A stretch of DNA of 64,000 nt from Hofstenia miamia (Eukaryota; Xenacoelomorpha; Acoela), in the NCBI GenBank assembly GCA_004352715.1, contig SCFE01000058.1, positions 1,786,826-1,850,825 of the forward strand. Direction: 5' to 3'. Position 1 is the stretch's first letter. Every line of letters begins with the position of its first letter. This document shows, in pieces, positions 59,707-64,000 of the stretch. The notes beneath the pieces were generated by a model, which was not told the DNA's origin, made no database searches, and saw only the letters and a list, made by a program, of their open reading frames with translations. Position numbers and translations under genes: made by a program.

Positions 59707-59846
59707 GTCGAAATGAGTTGATAGCTCGATATATTCGCCTGCGCACGGGTAAATCTCGCTCTCGTAAACAAGTTTCCAGTCACATTCAAGTTCTCGCTCG
59801 GAAACGAACGAGGGAAATTGCACAAAAACTAAAGACAATGAACATT
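59707..59846 (+). CDS. TEAD/sd: TEAD/Scalloped transcription factor, exon with second half of TEA domain
   Basis: The acceptor ATTTAG at 59706 joins in phase to the upstream exon (TAT-G|GT-CGA, giving Tyr-Gly-Arg). It encodes [20 protein letters not shown] and [20 protein letters not shown], then [16 protein letters not shown] is the recognition helix (helix 3) that contacts DNA, and the basic run after it is the nuclear-localisation part. Most animals have GKTRTRK and LARRK. Here they are GKSRSRK and LARKR, conservative changes. The exon ends at 59846 before GTAAGT. The Pro-rich linker and the YAP/Yorkie-binding domain must lie downstream. I found no such exon by 64000. Confidence 0.95.
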
Positions 59847-61549
59847 GTAAGTATCAACAGGTGCTTTTATCAATTATTTAACAACTTGAGTTTTCATTAA
59901 TTTTTAAGGTGATTGTAATGAATCCCTTAAACTTTTTCGACAATATGTAAATTCATGTCTATTTTTCCAAATGGTTTTATTCTGATGTTTAAACGTTCAG
60001 CTACAAGCAATTAATTTTGCTAGGTACCTATCCTAAACTATTTTCTTTTAATTTTCTGAAATTTATTATCTATTTTTTTCTAAAATCTAGTTTTTAAAAG
60101 CCCACAACTTATTAGCTTTCCCCAAGTTTAATTGATCATGATCAGGTGAAACTACCCGAACATGGTAATACCTGTTCCAATATACAGTACTTTATTTAAA
60201 CTACCAAATTTTCCGAATGTTACTTGTACTTTGACACTAAGTAAAATTTGTGGCTAAAGAAGTGGTTACTTAAATTTTAAAGTAATCAACACAGACAAAA
60301 TTATGATTTATTTTATTGCTAAATTGATTGATATGTGTTTTCAATATTTATATTTGTGTTATGTATGACTTAATAATGTTTCATATTTTTTGTTTTATTC
60401 CTTGAATGACTATTTTGGTCTGGAAGACTACTTACATAATACACGTGACATCAGACTTGTCTCCGGTTTTCAAAGACTAAATGTCACGTCTAAACACCAA
60501 AAATACTAGACATTCAACTACTGAAGTAGAGCACTTGAGAAACATTTTTCTTCTTTCGTTTCACATGCTTGTTTTTGACAGTAGTTATTTTAAAATTACG
60601 GCAGCAATTTTGAATTAATTCTCTCAATATAATTAATCGTAATTTATCTACTCTATATTATATTTCATTATAATTTATCTGAAGCGAATAACAATTTTCA
60701 TTAAATAATTTTTCATTTTTTTTCAAATCACTTAAAAGTTTATAAAATCAATCAATATTTTTATTACAACTAAGTTCAAAACATTTTTTATTTAAACTTA
60801 GAAATGCGTAAAAATAATGTATGCAAATTTTGCAGAATAGTTACTAGATGATCAAATATCTGGTACAGTTGGATTCCAATAAAAAAATGTTCTCATTTCA
60901 TAGTCACATCTATTGTTGTCCATATGGGCAGTCACGGTCAATGTAAATCAATATTTATTAATATCTGCGAATATTTAAATAACCAGTGCTTCCCAGTTTA
61001 ATAGCAGAATCATTATATAAGCATTAATTAAATCTAGTAGCTAGCTTTACATTAACTCATAAAATTCCTGAAATATATTACACATGCATGATTTTAAATA
61101 GAATATTTTTTCAATAACACTGTCCAACAAAATTCAATGTGTATTTTTTCAAGAACAAAATTATACTATTCTAGATATTTTTGTGCTGATGCGCAATATG
61201 AAGTTTCTAAGTCTAAAGGACATTTTTGAATATATCCCTATAGTTCATCCCAGGGTTGACACTTGGTTGCTTTTTGGTCTCACTTTCTTCATGATTGTCT
61301 TAAATTTGCAAACCTAAATCTGGCATTAATTAATGCCAAATGCTATGTAGACTGTCGTAATGAAGGAATAAGAAAACAATATTAATAAATTTTAAAGGAA
61401 AAAATTTAGAAATTGAAAAGCAATTTTATAAAGTCTTCGATACGCACATCCACACAGACCCACTTGAATTTCATTAAAACAGGCTCTTTTGCATCCAAAA
61501 TTACTTCGTCATTTTTTCTTGAATACTTGCAAATTTCAAGTTCAGCTTA
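59847..61549 (+). other. TEAD intron sequence, no other feature recognised
   Basis: AT-rich sequence starting with donor GTAAGT. Nothing was recognised until the Harbinger element. No exon matching the TEAD linker or YAP-binding domain was seen. Confidence 0.6.
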
Positions 61550-61802
61550 AGGTGGGTTTACAGCTTATCAACGAATTATAATACCTCTAAATTGAGAAGA
61601 ATGCATTGTTGTTGATACGCTCTTTACAGCGCCTCAATTGTAATTGTTTATCACACTTTTATTTGTTATTGATACAGCGTTTACAGCTGACTAATCCCAA
61701 TTGAATCTTATAATTCAAAACATTTTAAAATAATGCCAGAATCATGCGATTTGGAAACCTTTGCCTCTGCTTCTTTGTTATTTATTATGGCGTGTTTGCA
61801 AA

Positions 61803-62087
61803 AAAAAAACAAAAGACGCAAACATTGTGGGTAAAGCAATGGATATCTTGACGATCAACATATGGTGGCATATCATTGATGCAAGAACTAAAATTAGAGG
61901 ATTCATATGGCTTCAAAAACTTTTTGCGAATAGATGCGGAACAGTTTGAGGAACTTGTTTCAATGTTGGGCATATAATACACAAATCATTTCCGCAATGC
62001 GTTATCACCTCACCAACGGCTTGCAGTAACACTGCGGTATTTTGCAACAGGGGATACATTTACTTCTTTTCTTAAAATTAAAATAAT
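61803..62087 (+). pseudogene. Harbinger transposase N-terminal remnant
   Basis: One frame with two stops reads TQTLWVKQWIS, stop, RSTYGGISLMQELKLEDSYG, FKNFLRIDAEQFEELVSMLG, stop, and TNHFRNALSPHQRLAVTLRY then FATGDTFTSF. This is the N-terminal region of HARBI1/ALP1-like nucleases: 'W.R.W...R...G....L..EL...D...F.NFLR......F..LL..V...I....T..R..I.P.ERLA.TLR.LATG.S...L'. The DDE catalytic domain that should follow is absent. The frame ends six bases from the start of the convergent MADF remnant. Confidence 0.92.
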
Positions 62088-62091
62088 TTAC

Positions 62092-62240
62092 CTGTCATCA
62101 TTCCAATATCTAATGCGATTTCAGAAAATGCCGCTTTATTTTTCTCATGATTTTTATAATTGGGATTAGAGACATCCCACAGAAACATTTTTTCTTTAAC
62201 TTTTTCAAGCAAGTGGGTCGTGATCCTGTTGCATGCCTAG
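62092..62240 (-). pseudogene. Harbinger second-gene remnant (MADF/Myb-like), with splice donor
   Basis: The minus strand reads LKKKMFLWDVSNPNYKNHEK, NKAAFSEIALDIGMMTG and then GTAAAT, a splice donor at 62091. 'LWD..NP.YKN...K..AF.EIA..L' is the MADF/Myb-SANT-like domain found in the accessory DNA-binding protein that Harbinger elements encode beside the transposase. That protein brings the transposase to the nucleus and the element ends. Only the first part of the domain is kept. Confidence 0.85.
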
Positions 62241-62456
62241 TTTCGAATAAATATAATTGATTCAATGTTTACACTAGCGTAATGACTAATTATGAAAGGA
62301 ATGAAAGACGAAATATCAAAGTGGTTTGATCACGACTTTCATCTCAATTGTGGAAATATGATCGTCTTTCACAGGTGTTTACAGCTAAATTTGTGCTAAT
62401 TGAGCACTCGATTGCGAAATAATATATTTCATTGATAAGCTGTAAACACACCTTTA

Positions 62457-64000
62457 AGTATTGGGTCTTGTCCACTCGACCCAGCCCACTTATTTCACGA
62501 AATTTGGTATGAATAATACGATCAATATTTCACGATATATGAGCACTAGTAGTCGGCCTCCGTTCACATAAACAAAGGAGAATTATAGCTTGTTATGATG
62601 CTGATATGGGTTTGTATGTATGAGCGATCAAGAGCACCTTAGAGGAGGAAAAAAATACAAAATTCAGGCAAAACCAAAGGAATTATTTCAAAATTCTGTA
62701 AAAAATTTAAAAGCATGAATATTGAGAAACCTATATTTACGAGATGCCAGTATAGTGTCCTTGAATTAAGCTGAGGCATAAAGCGGTTGTATCAACAGCT
62801 CGGGAAAGCAACTACCTATGATTTTACTTATAGTTTTTAAACTTTAACGGCTGACTTCCAAAGTAGATCAAAGTAATAATTATTCAATTCTGTGTGGGTT
62901 TGGATAAAACTGATGTGCTTGGAAAGCATTCCAACAAACCTCATCGCATGTTATTTAACAATAATTCCTTCATATTTTGATGATTCGTAATCTCAAACGT
63001 ACACACAGTCTAAAGATGCACACAAATTTTGAGTATCAAGCAAGCACTTGTTTTTTGCGCATATGAAAGATGCGCTGGATAATGAAACTTTACATCAAAT
63101 AGGATTCTATTTATAATCACTCCGATTAATTTTACATAATATTTCTTATATTTTCTTCTTCTTTTGTTAAACCTTTCTGTTCTATTTAGTGATAAATTTT
63201 TCCTTGTATTGAATATTTATTTATTCATTTTTAAAAAAAAACATTTGTCATTAAAAAATTGGGTACATTTTTTGACAATATATCATATGATGCATTAGCA
63301 CTTACTGGCATAAAATTAGAAGATATTAACAAGACTTACATCGTTATGTTTATCACAATTTAATTCAATTATGAATGCTCTAAAACAATTTCTTTCTTGT
63401 CTCAAGCACAAAAACACATTGCATTTTGTGCAACATGTTTGATTTAATATATGGCAAAACTTGTAGTGTTTCCTCGCGTCGCAATAACTATTTCAGACCA
63501 ATAAACGCTGCTATGTTCAGGTACATCGATTTGCTGAACTATTTGAACAGACTCCGAATTTGTAGTGAGTCACATGATGGTCTGCCAGGTTTCCATGAAT
63601 TCAATGGGGATGTTTTATTGTGATCTTTTTCAGAATAAATAATGATGTTGCCGCTTTACTTAAAAATGTAAGCAAGTCATGTCTATTCGGATTTATTGCA
63701 GTTTCTTTAGTATACGATCCAACCATTAACTAGGCACCACAAAAAGACATGCCTATAGCATATCAAATAGGCTGCATCTCCCACATAAGCATTATAGTGT
63801 TGAACAATGGTGGGACATTGCACTATTTTATTTCTTCTTTTGATTCTGTCATAACGGATCACTTCTGAGAGAGGATTGACAAACACATATGTGGAACTTA
63901 AAAGAATCAAACCATCTAAAAATTGAAATTAGAATTTCCTCGTTGTCTTTTCTGAGAATACATCCTGAATGGATACCATAGCTTTTTAAGATGCATTGAA
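62457..64000. other. No gene recognised; presumably TEAD intron
   Basis: A patch at about 63425-63625 is more complex. Frames there include SESHDGLPGFHEFNGDVLL, and CTATTTCAG at about 63487-63495 could be an acceptor. None of the frames matches TEAD or another family I know. The remainder is AT-rich. Confidence 0.45.

Larger units (their letters stand above)
61550..62453. mobile_element. PIF/Harbinger element with TTA target duplication
   Basis: The left end AGGTGGGTTTACAGCTTATC and right end AGGTGTGTTTACAGCTTATC (reverse complement) are flanked by TTA on both sides (61547-61549 and 62454-62456), the standard Harbinger 3-bp duplication. The word TTTACAGC recurs subterminally near 61624, 61672 and 62382, probably transposase-binding repeats. 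The 904-bp interior keeps remnants of both Harbinger genes in convergent orientation, so it is an internally deleted copy. Confidence 0.93.

Noticed and set aside
59554-59838. Minus-strand frame of 94 codons over the TEAD exon
   Set aside because: It is the antisense shadow of the conserved TEA-domain exon.
63480-63620. Downstream TEAD exon after CTATTTCAG
   Set aside because: None of the three frames resembles the TEAD linker or the YAP-binding domain.

Overview
This window is AT-rich eukaryotic (metazoan) DNA from a draft assembly: long introns with GT/AG junctions, many (TA)n tracts, seven runs of N and three single-N joins. Two host genes can be supported. One is a TEAD/Scalloped-type transcription factor on the + strand (exons at 56541-56719 and 59707-59846, joined by clean splice sites). 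The other is one exon of a class A aminergic-type GPCR on the - strand (13726-13920). The species cannot be named from the sequence. The mix of Penelope-like elements, P element, PIF/Harbinger, Tc1/mariner, hAT-type MITEs, Ty3/gypsy and CR1/Jockey-like LINEs, with ancient TEA and amine-receptor genes, suggests an invertebrate animal.

Layout. 1-4.6 kb: no recognisable gene. 4.6-5.5 kb: Ty3/gypsy pol fragment bounded by single Ns. 5.5-13.5 kb: AT-rich DNA with LINE remnants (about 9.0 and 10.8-11.3 kb), a small MITE (10.2 kb) and an unidentified open frame (9.76-10.08 kb). 13.7-13.9 kb: GPCR exon. 16.2-17.6 kb: Penelope-like element (PLE) copy 1 with an inverted 3' fragment at its 5' side. 19.1-22.5 kb: a GC-tipped DNA element and a long inverted repeat. 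23.7-24.9 kb: PLE copy 2, again with an inverted flank, cut by a Harbinger-like terminus. 28.4-29.3 kb: PLE terminus and two nested MITEs. 31.3-33.1 kb: a Tc1-like transposon split by a mariner. 37.0-39.5 kb: PLE copy 3, nearly full length. 41.2-44.35 kb: a hAT-type MITE with another MITE inside it, then a second mariner hit by a further hAT-type MITE. 44.7-45.0 kb: PLE copy 4 (3' end). 45.9-50.3 kb: a LINE with a 2A-like motif, split by a P-element-like transposon. 50.4-55.1 kb: decayed Ty3/gypsy pieces and a MITE. 56.5-59.85 kb: TEAD exons. 61.55-62.45 kb: a Harbinger element with exact TTA target-site copies, carrying remnants of both its genes.

The most interesting signals are these. (1) An 11.3-kb stretch (44.76-56.07 kb) is almost empty of CpG, ending sharply just before the TEAD gene. 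(2) Hammerhead-ribozyme-like cores sit at the PLE termini, with stem II pairing kept while its sequence changes. (3) Two PLE copies have head-to-head junctions that fit twin priming. (4) Several nested insertions have readable target-site duplications. (5) A coding-looking 58-codon frame lies inside TEAD intron 1. Several apparent duplications sit on either side of assembly gaps and are probably unmerged contig ends, not biology.
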